From contig SLBH01000097.1 in NCBI GenBank assembly GCA_007126415.1, forward strand, positions 1 to 20,363: a DNA stretch of 20,363 bases. Direction: 5' to 3'. Positions within the stretch are counted from its first letter, which is position 1. Each line of letters opens with the position of its first letter. Positions 6,413 to 13,700 of the stretch are shown here, in pieces. This DNA comes from Spirochaetales bacterium. Its GTDB lineage: Bacteria > Spirochaetota > Spirochaetia > DSM-27196 > SLAA01. The notes below the pieces were generated by a model, which saw nothing but the letters and a program-made list of their open reading frames with translations, ran no database searches and was not told the DNA's origin. The position numbers were made by a program, and so were the translations under genes.

Positions 6413-7786
6413 GTGCAAAATCAACGGCAAGGACTCGTCCAAGAGCAACGCCTCAAGATGAACCCACAGCTGGTTCAGAGTATCCAGCTGATGGCGTTGC
6501 CGCTTCAGGAGCTGAAGTTTCGCATCCAACAGGAGCTCGAGCGAAACCCGGCGCTCGAGATCGCCGAGGATCCCGGTACAACCTCGCTCGAGGAGGCGGT
6601 GGCAACTCCCGAAGAGTATGAATACTTCGAGAACAGCTCCGATCCGGGGTTCACGAGCTCTTCGTACGACGAGAGCGCCGGAGACGCTAAGCGGCAGTTC
6701 ATGGAGGGTGCGCTCGCGCGCCCCGAGTCGTTGCAAGAGCATCTGCTGTGGCAGCTGCGGCTGCAACCGATCTCGGACGAGGAGTTTGAGATCGGCGAGT
6801 TGTTGATCCGCAACCTCGACGAGAACGGTTTCGATCGTGAGGATCCTGAAACCTTGGCTCGGCCGGAGAATCGCGAGCGGTTGCAGCGCATTCGAGAGGT
6901 GATTCAGTCGTTCGAACCGGTCGGCACCTGCGTACCGGATTATCGCGCGTCGCTGATCGTGCAGGCTCGGCACGCGGAAGACGCCACGCCGAACGCCGTT
7001 GCGGTCCTGGAGAACCACCTCGAGGCGTTGGAGAAGGGGCGCTACAACGAGATCACGCGGAAGTTGAAGATGACGCAGCAGGAGCTTGAGGATGAGATCG
7101 GGTTTATTCGTACATTGACGCCGTTCCCTGGGCGCTTGTACTCTACCGAGAAACCGACCTACGTCATCCCCGATCTGTTGGTCACAATTCGTGACGGTCG
7201 TCTGGTGATCATTCTCAACGAAGAGGAGATACCGGTTCTCGGGATAGACCCGTTTTTCGACGCGCTCGCGGAGGATGAGGAGCAGCGAAAGGACAAGCAG
7301 GTTAAGCGCTTCGTCACCCACAGCGTCAAGGACGCGCGCTGGTTCATCCACAGTATACAGCAGCGCAATCAAACCTTGCTAAAGGTGGCGCGCGCGGTGG
7401 TTGAGTTCCAGCGCGACTTCTTCCTTCGAGGACCGAAGTATCTCATGCCGCTGACGCTGCGCGACATTGCCGGGGAGGTCGGCGTTCACGAGGCAACGGT
7501 GTCGCGCATTACCACCGGGAAGTACGTGCAGACCGAGTGGGGCATCTTCGAGCTGAAGTATTTTTTCTCGAACGCGGTCTCCAAAACGAGTTCCGGGGGC
7601 AGACAGTTTTCCAAAGAAGCGGTAAAAGAAAATATAAGGGAGATTCTGGAACAAGAGTCCGGAGACACGCATCTCTCGGATCAAAAGATTGCGGAGTTGT
7701 TGTTGCAGCGCGGGATTAAGATCGCGCGGCGCACGGTGGCGAAGTATCGGCGAGAGTTGGACATTTCTTCGTCTTACGATCGATAG
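6413..7786 (+). CDS. rpoN: RNA polymerase sigma-54 factor RpoN
   Basis: RpoN directs RNA polymerase to -24/-12 promoters and needs an AAA+ activator for open-complex formation. From the GTG at 6413 the protein has 457 residues. The N-terminal Gln/Leu-rich activator region (about 1-50, MNPQLVQSIQLMALPLQEL then ELERNPALE) is intact. An acidic spacer follows (about 51-100), then the core-binding domain, the helix-turn-helix LRDIAGEVGVHEATVSRITTGKYV, and the diagnostic RpoN box ARRTVAKYR near residues 438-446. A TTG at 6320 would add 31 residues unlike the family N-terminus and would lie upstream of the likely promoter. hpf follows 12 bases downstream. A sigma54-activator-type gene (ntrX) lies in the same gene run, which suggests linked function. 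Confidence 0.97.
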   Translation: MQNQRQGLVQEQRLKMNPQLVQSIQLMALPLQELKFRIQQELERNPALEIAEDPGTTSLEEAVATPEEYEYFENSSDPGFTSSSYDESAGDAKRQFMEGALARPESLQEHLLWQLRLQPISDEEFEIGELLIRNLDENGFDREDPETLARPENRERLQRIREVIQSFEPVGTCVPDYRASLIVQARHAEDATPNAVAVLENHLEALEKGRYNEITRKLKMTQQELEDEIGFIRTLTPFPGRLYSTEKPTYVIPDLLVTIRDGRLVIILNEEEIPVLGIDPFFDALAEDEEQRKDKQVKRFVTHSVKDARWFIHSIQQRNQTLLKVARAVVEFQRDFFLRGPKYLMPLTLRDIAGEVGVHEATVSRITTGKYVQTEWGIFELKYFFSNAVSKTSSGGRQFSKEAVKENIREILEQESGDTHLSDQKIAELLLQRGIKIARRTVAKYRRELDISSSYDR

Positions 7787-7798
7787 AAAGGGGTAATC

Positions 7799-8092
7799 AT
7801 GGATATTGAACTGAAGGGCGTACATCTCGACATCCAAGACGAGACCAAAGAGTTTATCGACAAGAAGCTCGAGAAGCTGGATTTTGCCAAGGACTACATC
7901 GTGAACCTCGACTTCACGATCACGAAAGAAAAGAGCGAGTATGTGCTCGAGGCTAAGTTGCATTTTCGTTGGGGCGTCTCGAGCGTCGTGAAGACAAACA
8001 GTTTTGAGTTATACGAGGGCCTCGAGCGCCTGTTCGACAAGCTCGACCACAAAGTACGCAAAGAGAAAGATAAGATCAAAGACCGGTCATGA
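7799..8092 (+). CDS. hpf: Ribosome hibernation promoting factor, short type (HPF/RaiA family)
   Basis: HPF binds the 30S subunit and promotes or maintains inactive ribosomes in slow growth; the older name is sigma-54 modulation protein because of its position after rpoN. The 97-residue product begins MDIELKGVHLDIQDETKEFI and continues with the basic/acidic beta-alpha pattern of the family, ending in KVRKEKDKIKD. It lacks the C-terminal dimerisation extension of long HPF, so it is the short form. AAAGGGG at 7787-7793 gives a good ribosome site 5 bases before the ATG. It sits between rpoN (12-base gap) and hprK (1-base gap). Its codons are more AT-rich than those of its neighbours. Confidence 0.93.
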   Translation: MDIELKGVHLDIQDETKEFIDKKLEKLDFAKDYIVNLDFTITKEKSEYVLEAKLHFRWGVSSVVKTNSFELYEGLERLFDKLDHKVRKEKDKIKDRS

Positions 8093-8093
8093 C

Positions 8094-9104
8094 ATGGAGC
8101 GGTTTACTGTACTGGATCTGCTGAATCTCGACCTCAAAGAGCACAACGCCTTGAACCTGCGTTGTCTCGGAGGGCGTCCCGGTTTGGCGCGCGAGATAAG
8201 GGTTCCGGACCTGAATCGGCCGGGGCTCGCGTTGAGCGGCTTTTTCGAGAACTTCGGGCCGGAACGCATTCAGATTTTCGGTCGCGGCGAAACCGCTTAT
8301 CTGCAGAAGCTTGCGAATGAGGGAGAGTTCGAGACCGTACAGCGTCTGCTGAGCCGCGACGACGTGCCCTGCGTCCTGTTCACGCACGGGCTCGAGCCGA
8401 CGAAGGAGTTCTTCGAGCTCGCCGAACGCTACACCTGCCCGATACTGCAGAGCGACCTGCCGTCTTCGGAGTTTCAGGCGCGGCTCATGCGTGCGCTGAG
8501 CAATGTCTTTGCGGCTCAAGAGACGAAGCACGGCGTCTTGGTCGAGGTGTTCGGTATCGGGGTCCTGATTCTCGGCGATAGTGCGGTCGGGAAGAGCGAA
8601 GCGGCGCTGGAGCTTGTTGAGCGCGGGCACCGCCTGGTGGCCGACGACGCGGTGGAGATCCGATGCGTCGCCGGGAATATCCTGCTGGGGTACGGCGCGA
8701 ACCCTACCCTCGGTCACCACATGGAGATACGCGGTCTGGGTGTCATCAATATTACGCACTTGTTCGGTGTAGGGGCGATCCGAGACAAAAAACAAATCCA
8801 ATTGATCGTTGAGTTGGAGGTCTGGGATTCCGATAAAAGCTACGACCGCATCGGCGCCGAGGAGCGGACGCGAGAGATTCTCGGCGTCAAGGTTGCGTAC
8901 TTGCAGGTCCCGGTGAAGCCGGGGCGCAATATTCCGGTGATTATTGAGACCGCAGCAATGAACGAGCGACTGAAAAAAATGGGGTATTACTCGGCCCGTG
9001 AGTTCAACCAGAGTGTGCTAAAATGGTTGGAGACCGAGAACGCGCGGTCACGTCACTTTCAGGAGCGCGATCCAATGAGCTACGACGATCTGAGCAGCGG
9101 GTAG
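8094..9104 (+). CDS. hprK: HPr kinase/phosphorylase HprK
   Basis: HprK phosphorylates HPr on Ser46 and removes this phosphate, setting carbon-signal output. The 336-residue protein has the N-terminal domain (about 1-130) and the C-terminal catalytic domain that opens KHGVLVEVFGIGVLILGDSAVGKSE; the P-loop GDSAVGKS is at residues 161-168 and is followed by GHRLVADDAVE with the catalytic aspartate pair (184-185). A late family block, VAYLQVPVKPGRNIPVIIE, is near residue 267. The ATG at 8094 comes one base after the hpf stop (TGACATG), implying coupled translation; no strong ribosome site is present. Its substrate gene ptsH is immediately downstream, which strongly supports the call. Confidence 0.96.
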   Translation: MERFTVLDLLNLDLKEHNALNLRCLGGRPGLAREIRVPDLNRPGLALSGFFENFGPERIQIFGRGETAYLQKLANEGEFETVQRLLSRDDVPCVLFTHGLEPTKEFFELAERYTCPILQSDLPSSEFQARLMRALSNVFAAQETKHGVLVEVFGIGVLILGDSAVGKSEAALELVERGHRLVADDAVEIRCVAGNILLGYGANPTLGHHMEIRGLGVINITHLFGVGAIRDKKQIQLIVELEVWDSDKSYDRIGAEERTREILGVKVAYLQVPVKPGRNIPVIIETAAMNERLKKMGYYSAREFNQSVLKWLETENARSRHFQERDPMSYDDLSSG

Positions 9105-9108
9105 TGCT

Positions 9109-9375
9109 ATGACGGAACGGAGTGTAGTAATTAAGAACCGTGCGGGTATTCACGCTCGTCCGGCGGCATTGATCGTGCAAACCGCGAGCAGGTTTAAATC
9201 GAAGATCGCGTTCAAGAATGAGAACGAAGAGATCAATGCCAAGTCGATCATGGGTATCATAACGCTGGGGGCAAGCTACAATAGCTCTCTCACGATAAAA
9301 GCCGAAGGCGAAGATGAATCGGAGGCCGTCGATGCGTTGTCTCAACTGTTCGAGAACCGCTTTGAAGAGGACTAG
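9109..9375 (+). CDS. ptsH: Phosphocarrier protein HPr
   Basis: HPr carries phosphate from enzyme I of the phosphotransferase system and acts as a regulator. The 88-residue protein shows the active-site H15 in GIHARPA and the regulatory S46 in NAKSIMGI, at the exact canonical numbers. So both the PTS phosphate and the HprK-dependent serine phosphate sites are intact. It lies 4 bases after hprK. No enzyme I or enzyme II gene is in the window, so it may act mainly in regulation here (inference). Its 3' end contains the ribosome site and start of the next gene in another frame, a 44-base overlap. Confidence 0.97.
   Translation: MTERSVVIKNRAGIHARPAALIVQTASRFKSKIAFKNENEEINAKSIMGIITLGASYNSSLTIKAEGEDESEAVDALSQLFENRFEED
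9321..9325 (+). promoter_or_regulatory. Ribosome binding site for the DUF4390-like gene, inside ptsH
   Basis: GGAGG lies 6 bases before the ATG at 9332. It supports starting the next gene within ptsH, because no ATG, GTG or TTG occurs in that frame between the ptsH stop and the signal-peptide core. Confidence 0.7.
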
Positions 9376-9958
9376 GCTCGGCGCACGTATTACCGCGATT
9401 GCGGTCGTCGCGCTGCTGTCGGTGTGGGCTCCGTCGCAGCTACAGGCCCTCGAAAGCCACGTCTCGGCCGAGTTCGACGGCACGGGTGTGCGCGTGAATG
9501 TGCTGCTCGACGGGTACGACGGCGAGGAGTTGATGGCCGCCGCGGCCGAGGGGTTGCGCTCCGAGATCGAGTATACCTTCCGAGTTTACGGACGCACCGA
9601 CGGCTTGCTCGGCGTGTTCGGTGACACGCTGCTTCACGAGGAGTCGCTGCGATTGCAGGGGCGCTACGACGCCTTCAGCAAGGCGTTCGTGATCGAGAAG
9701 CCCGACGGTACCACCCGCGAGTACGACTCGGCCGGTTTGTATCTCTCAAGTCTGGTACAGTTGCAAGACTATCGTTTTGACCTTCCCAAATACGAAAAAC
9801 CGTCCGACGCGGTGTATATTGAGTCCAGAGTCGAGGTGAGGCCGGTTAGACTTGCGCCGGCCTTGCGTATGCTGAGCTTCCTGTTCCCGGAGAGCATCTT
9901 CCGCTCGGGGTGGAATCGGGTCGACCTGCAGACACCCTCGACTCCGATGACTCGGTGA
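9332..9958 (+). CDS. Secreted DUF4390-like protein preceding ntrY
   Basis: This 208-residue protein has a basic n-region (LKRTRLGARI), a hydrophobic core (TAIAVVALLSVW) and a probable cleavage after SQLQA near residue 37, so it is likely exported. The mature part is beta-rich with a pattern like DUF4390: an EIEYTFRVYGR strand, then a long stretch ending in a Tyr/Leu-rich region. DUF4390 genes are often found directly upstream of NtrY-type kinases in other bacteria, and this one ends in a TGATG overlap with the ntrY start. Its role is unknown; a part in sensing for the kinase is inference from context. Identification is by pattern and position only, so an unrelated periplasmic protein is possible. 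Confidence 0.6.
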   Translation: MRCLNCSRTALKRTRLGARITAIAVVALLSVWAPSQLQALESHVSAEFDGTGVRVNVLLDGYDGEELMAAAAEGLRSEIEYTFRVYGRTDGLLGVFGDTLLHEESLRLQGRYDAFSKAFVIEKPDGTTREYDSAGLYLSSLVQLQDYRFDLPKYEKPSDAVYIESRVEVRPVRLAPALRMLSFLFPESIFRSGWNRVDLQTPSTPMTR

Positions 9959-11703
9959 TGAAGCACGGGCGAAACGCGAGCACCTCACTTACCAGCATCT
10001 TTAGCATCGTTGTTCTCTATTTGTTGATCGTGGCGGTGGTGGTGCTGTTGTCGCAGCACTTGCTGACCGAGTTCTCGATCGGGTTCGACGCCTCGAACGC
10101 GCTGGTTCTTGTCGGCGCGCTGGCGTTTCCGGCGGTTCTCCTGATTGTGTTGCTGCTGCAAGTAGTGCGGCTGGTGCGCGACCGCGCCGCGGGGCGGCCC
10201 GGGGTCGGGTTTAAGCTCCGGCTGCTGCTGTTCTTCGGCGTTGTGGTGCTGCTTGCATCGGTGCCGCAGGCGGTACTCTCGATCACCGTTATCAACACCG
10301 TGATGAGCTCGTGGTTCGGCGGCGGCACCGGCGAGGCGCTCGAGGGCGGTCTCGCCGCTTCGCTGCGGCACTATGAATCCAAGGTAGCGAACCTCGAGCG
10401 GCTCGCCGAGCGTTTCTCGGAGGACGACGGGTGGGTGCTCGCCGACCCCGAAGACGCGTGGCTCGATCTTCGTTCTATCAACCCGGATATCGACGCGTTG
10501 CAGCTGTTTGACGCCGAGCGCGAGGAGGTATTCTTCGGCGGTGCGGAACCGGCCCGACTCGATGCCGACGACCTCCCGGCGGTTCGCGACGGGATGGTGA
10601 TGCGCGATTCCTCGGCTGAGACCAGCGTGCTGCGGGTCCGCGCGAGCCTCGCCGGCGGCCGGCACGCGGTGATCTCGATCGTGTTACCGCCCGGCTTCGA
10701 ACGCTCGGCTGAACTGCTCACGACCGCGCGCGAGAGTTTTCTGCAGTATGAGCGCGTGCAGCCGGTGTTCCTGCTTCTGTTGGTGGCGTTTTACGGGCTG
10801 TTTTCGTTTCCGTTGATCCTGATGGCGATTCTCGTGAGCTTTCTGCTGAGCGACGAGATCATTCGGCCGATCGTGCAGTTGGAGGATGCGACGCGACGGG
10901 TGGCCGAGGGCGATTTTTCGATCCGAATCCTTACGCGCTCCAAGGACGACCTCAGTCTGCTGGTCGACAGCTTCAACCGCATGGTAGGGGAGCTCGAGCG
11001 CACCCGTGTGAAGATGAAGCAGACCGAGAAGGTGGCCGCATGGCAGGAGATCGCTCAGCGGCTTGCTCACGAGATCAAGAACCCGCTCACCCCGATCAAG
11101 CTCTCGGCGGAGCGCCTGGTGCGCAAGTACCACGCCCGAAGCGACGATTTTGACGAGGTGTTTGAGCCGGCGATGCAGTCGATCATCAGCGAGGTGGAGA
11201 ACCTCAACGAGCTGCTCGCGGAGTTTCGCGCCTTCACGCGCCTGCCGAAACCGCAACGCGAGCGCGTGGTACTCCGTCGCCTGCTCGACGATGCGGCCGC
11301 GATGTACGAACACGTGCACGGCCATACCATTCGCTACGAATCGCTGCCTGAGGACCTCGAGGTGGTGGTAGACCCGAAGCAAATGAAGCAGGTGTTTGTG
11401 AACCTGTTCCGCAACGCCTTCGATGCGATGAACGGCGAGGGCGGTGAGGTTGTGGTGAGCGCCGACCTTGTCACCAAGGGCAATACCCGTTACTGTCGCA
11501 TTCGCGTGCAGGACTCCGGTTGCGGTATCTCTCCGGAGCATTACGATCAGGTCTTTAACCCGTACTTCACGACCAAGTCCGATGGGTCGGGCTTGGGGCT
11601 GTCGATCGTGGAGCGGATGGTGTTCGACCACGACGGCCAGATCTGGTTCGAGACCGGTGAGTCGGTCGGCACAACGTTTTTCATCGATATTCCGGGAGCG
11701 TAA
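9958..11703 (+). CDS. ntrY: NtrY-family membrane sensor histidine kinase
   Basis: This is a 581-residue inner-membrane kinase. Hydrophobic segments lie at about 12-33, 48-70, 88-113 and 268-296, enclosing an extracytoplasmic sensing region of roughly 150 residues. A HAMP domain (about 298-350, with RPIVQLEDATRRVAEGDFS) precedes the HisKA domain with phospho-accepting H371 in AHEIKNPLTPIKLSAERL, a wording typical of NtrY. The ATPase domain shows the N-box (NLFRNAFDAM), DSGCGIS and GSGLGLSIV. The ATG overlaps the previous stop by one base (TGATG), which suggests translational reinitiation. ntrX follows after 9 bases. NtrY/NtrX pairs are tied to nitrogen, redox or envelope responses in other bacteria; the signal here is not visible in sequence. 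Confidence 0.9.
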   Translation: MKHGRNASTSLTSIFSIVVLYLLIVAVVVLLSQHLLTEFSIGFDASNALVLVGALAFPAVLLIVLLLQVVRLVRDRAAGRPGVGFKLRLLLFFGVVVLLASVPQAVLSITVINTVMSSWFGGGTGEALEGGLAASLRHYESKVANLERLAERFSEDDGWVLADPEDAWLDLRSINPDIDALQLFDAEREEVFFGGAEPARLDADDLPAVRDGMVMRDSSAETSVLRVRASLAGGRHAVISIVLPPGFERSAELLTTARESFLQYERVQPVFLLLLVAFYGLFSFPLILMAILVSFLLSDEIIRPIVQLEDATRRVAEGDFSIRILTRSKDDLSLLVDSFNRMVGELERTRVKMKQTEKVAAWQEIAQRLAHEIKNPLTPIKLSAERLVRKYHARSDDFDEVFEPAMQSIISEVENLNELLAEFRAFTRLPKPQRERVVLRRLLDDAAAMYEHVHGHTIRYESLPEDLEVVVDPKQMKQVFVNLFRNAFDAMNGEGGEVVVSADLVTKGNTRYCRIRVQDSGCGISPEHYDQVFNPYFTTKSDGSGLGLSIVERMVFDHDGQIWFETGESVGTTFFIDIPGA

Positions 11704-11712
11704 GAGCGTCAT

Positions 11713-13080
11713 ATGGCCAATCGTGTGTTAGTGATAGACGACGAGAAAGGCATCCGGGAGGTGCTCGAGGCGATTCTCACCGACGAGGGCTACGCGGTCA
11801 CGGTAGCCGAAGACGGTATCCAGGGGCTCGCCCGGCTCAACGAGGTAGTCGTCGACGCGGTTATCCTCGATGTTTGGCTGCCGAACAAGGGCGGGATAGA
11901 CGTGCTGAAGGAGATCAAGGAGACCTACCCCGGCATGCCGGTGGTGATTATCTCGGGACACGGCAACATCGATCTTGCGGTGAAGGCGGTCAAGGCCGGC
12001 GCGTTTGATTTTCTCGAGAAACCGCTTAGTCTCGAGAAGGTTCTTACTGTGGTACGCAACGCTATCGAGCTCGCGCAGTTGAAAAACGAGAACCGCATGC
12101 TGAGGAGCTCGATGCAGACCGAGCTGCAGATGCTCGGCGAGGGCTCGGCAATGGAGCGGGTCCGCGAGATCATTCGGCAGAGCGCGGCGAGCGATTCACG
12201 CATTCTGATCTCCGGCGAGAACGGTACCGGCAAGGAGCTCGTGGCACGCGAGATTCACATGCACAGCCGTCGGGCGCACGGGCCGTTCGTTGAGGTAAAC
12301 TGCGCCGCGATTCCCGACACCCTGATCGAGAGCGAGCTGTTCGGCCACGAGAAAGGCGCGTTTACGAGCGCGGTCTCGCGGCGTAAGGGCAAGTTCGAGC
12401 TCGCCGATCGCGGCACGCTGTTTCTCGACGAGGTCGCCGATATGTCGCTTCCGGCGCAGTCGAAGGTGCTGCGCGCGGTGCAGCAGATGGAGTTCGAGCG
12501 CGTGGGGGGCGAGCAGACGCTGCAGGTGGATGTGCGCGTAATCGCCGCCACCAACAAGGACATCCGAGCCGAGATCGAGGCCGGACACTTCCGCGAGGAC
12601 CTCTACTTTCGATTGAACGTGATTCCGATTCACGTGCCGCCGCTGCGCGAGCGCCTCGAAGACCTGCCGTTGTTGGTCGAGTACTTCATGAAGCTACACC
12701 GCTATCCGCCCGACGGCCCGCCCCGGCGGGTAACCGAGGACGGGCTCAAGCGTATGAAAGAGTATGACTGGCCGGGTAACATTCGGGAATTGAAAAATTT
12801 CGTAGAACGGATTAACATAATGAGCGACCGTGAGGAAATTGACGCCGAGGTCATCGGTCGCCACCTCGGCGGCGAACGGTCGCAACCAAAGAGCGACGAG
12901 CTCGAGTCGTTCCGCGATATGGGGCTCAACGAAGCGAAGGAAAGCTTCGAGCGGCGATATATCGAGATGAAGCTTGCGGAGCAGCGTAACAACATCTCGC
13001 GTACCGCTGAGGCGCTCGGGATGTACCCCAGCAACCTGCACGGGAAGCTGCGAAAGTACGGGATCAAAGTGGAGCGATGA
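11713..13080 (+). CDS. ntrX: NtrX-like sigma-54-activator-type response regulator
   Basis: This 455-residue regulator has a receiver domain (1-120; D9/D10, phospho-acceptor D53 in LDVWLP, K103-region FLEKPL), an AAA+ domain (about 140-370) with Walker A GENGTGKE and Walker B GTLFLDEVADM, and a C-terminal Fis-type helix-turn-helix (NNISRTAEALGMYPSNLHGKL). The sigma54-contact loop reads GAFTSA (residues 215-220, bases 12355-12372) instead of the near-universal GAFTGA. This may alter sigma54 contact or be tolerated. Its partner kinase is directly upstream and rpoN is in the same run. The stop overlaps the lexA ATG (ATGA). NtrC or AtoC-type naming is possible; the NtrX label follows from the NtrY-like partner. 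Confidence 0.9.
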   Translation: MANRVLVIDDEKGIREVLEAILTDEGYAVTVAEDGIQGLARLNEVVVDAVILDVWLPNKGGIDVLKEIKETYPGMPVVIISGHGNIDLAVKAVKAGAFDFLEKPLSLEKVLTVVRNAIELAQLKNENRMLRSSMQTELQMLGEGSAMERVREIIRQSAASDSRILISGENGTGKELVAREIHMHSRRAHGPFVEVNCAAIPDTLIESELFGHEKGAFTSAVSRRKGKFELADRGTLFLDEVADMSLPAQSKVLRAVQQMEFERVGGEQTLQVDVRVIAATNKDIRAEIEAGHFREDLYFRLNVIPIHVPPLRERLEDLPLLVEYFMKLHRYPPDGPPRRVTEDGLKRMKEYDWPGNIRELKNFVERINIMSDREEIDAEVIGRHLGGERSQPKSDELESFRDMGLNEAKESFERRYIEMKLAEQRNNISRTAEALGMYPSNLHGKLRKYGIKVER

Positions 13081-13700
13081 TAGCAATCACCGAACGACAG
13101 CGTGAGGTTCTCGAGTTCGTCAAGCGCTATCTGCTTGAACACCGCTATCCCCCGACCTTTCGCGAGATCTCGCGTGCCTTCGGTATCTCGGTGAAGGGCG
13201 CTTACGACCATATCAAGGCGCTCGAGCGCAAGGGCTACGTGGGTCTTAACGATCACCGCTCGCGCACGATCGAGGTGCTTGAGCGTTCCGAGGACGACGC
13301 GGATGCTCGCCCTAACGAGAACGAGGTGATCGGCGTGCCGCTTCTCGGTAACGTGGCGGCCGGCAAGCCGCTGTTCGCCGAAGAGAACTACGAAGGAACC
13401 GTTCCGGTGCCGCGGCAGTTTCTCGGAAGCGGCGAGTACTTCGCGTTGCATGTGCGCGGCGACAGCATGGAGAACGCCGGTATCCACGATCGCGACATCG
13501 CGCTGTTTCGCGCGCAGCCGACCGCGGACAACGGAGATATCGTGGTGGCCCTCGTCGAGGACTCGGTTACGCTGAAGCGTTTCTACCGCGAGAAAAACCG
13601 TATTCGACTCAAGGCCGAGAATCCCGAGTATCCTTCGATCTACACTCGGGAGGTGCGAGTGCTCGGCAAACTTGCCCACTTGATCCGCACCTATGAGTAA
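13077..13700 (+). CDS. lexA: LexA repressor (SOS regulator)
   Basis: LexA represses DNA-repair genes and cleaves itself when RecA is activated. The 207-residue protein has the N-terminal winged helix (about 1-65, TERQREVLEFV, then PPTFREISRAFGIS and a recognition helix with GAYDHIKALERKGY). The C-terminal S24-type peptidase domain has the cleavage site A95-G96 (GNVAAGKP), catalytic S130 (RGDSMENAG) and K167 (SVTLKRF). All functional residues are present. The ATG overlaps the ntrX stop by 4 bases, and its own end overlaps holA by 8, so it has no private intergenic promoter or operator. LexA genes usually control their own promoter, so an operator inside ntrX would be expected; I could not identify one. 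Confidence 0.95.
   Translation: MIAITERQREVLEFVKRYLLEHRYPPTFREISRAFGISVKGAYDHIKALERKGYVGLNDHRSRTIEVLERSEDDADARPNENEVIGVPLLGNVAAGKPLFAEENYEGTVPVPRQFLGSGEYFALHVRGDSMENAGIHDRDIALFRAQPTADNGDIVVALVEDSVTLKRFYREKNRIRLKAENPEYPSIYTREVRVLGKLAHLIRTYE

Noticed and set aside
5417..7372. A 651-codon open frame on the minus strand opposite lptB and rpoN
   Set aside because: It is antisense to two firmly identified genes, has no recognisable domain, and its composition is what a GC-rich genome yields on the opposite strand.
7590..7640. Internal promoter (TATAAG in an A-rich patch) in rpoN, ahead of hpf
   Set aside because: No acceptable -35 box lies at 16-18 bases; the patch encodes a Lys-rich helix of RpoN.
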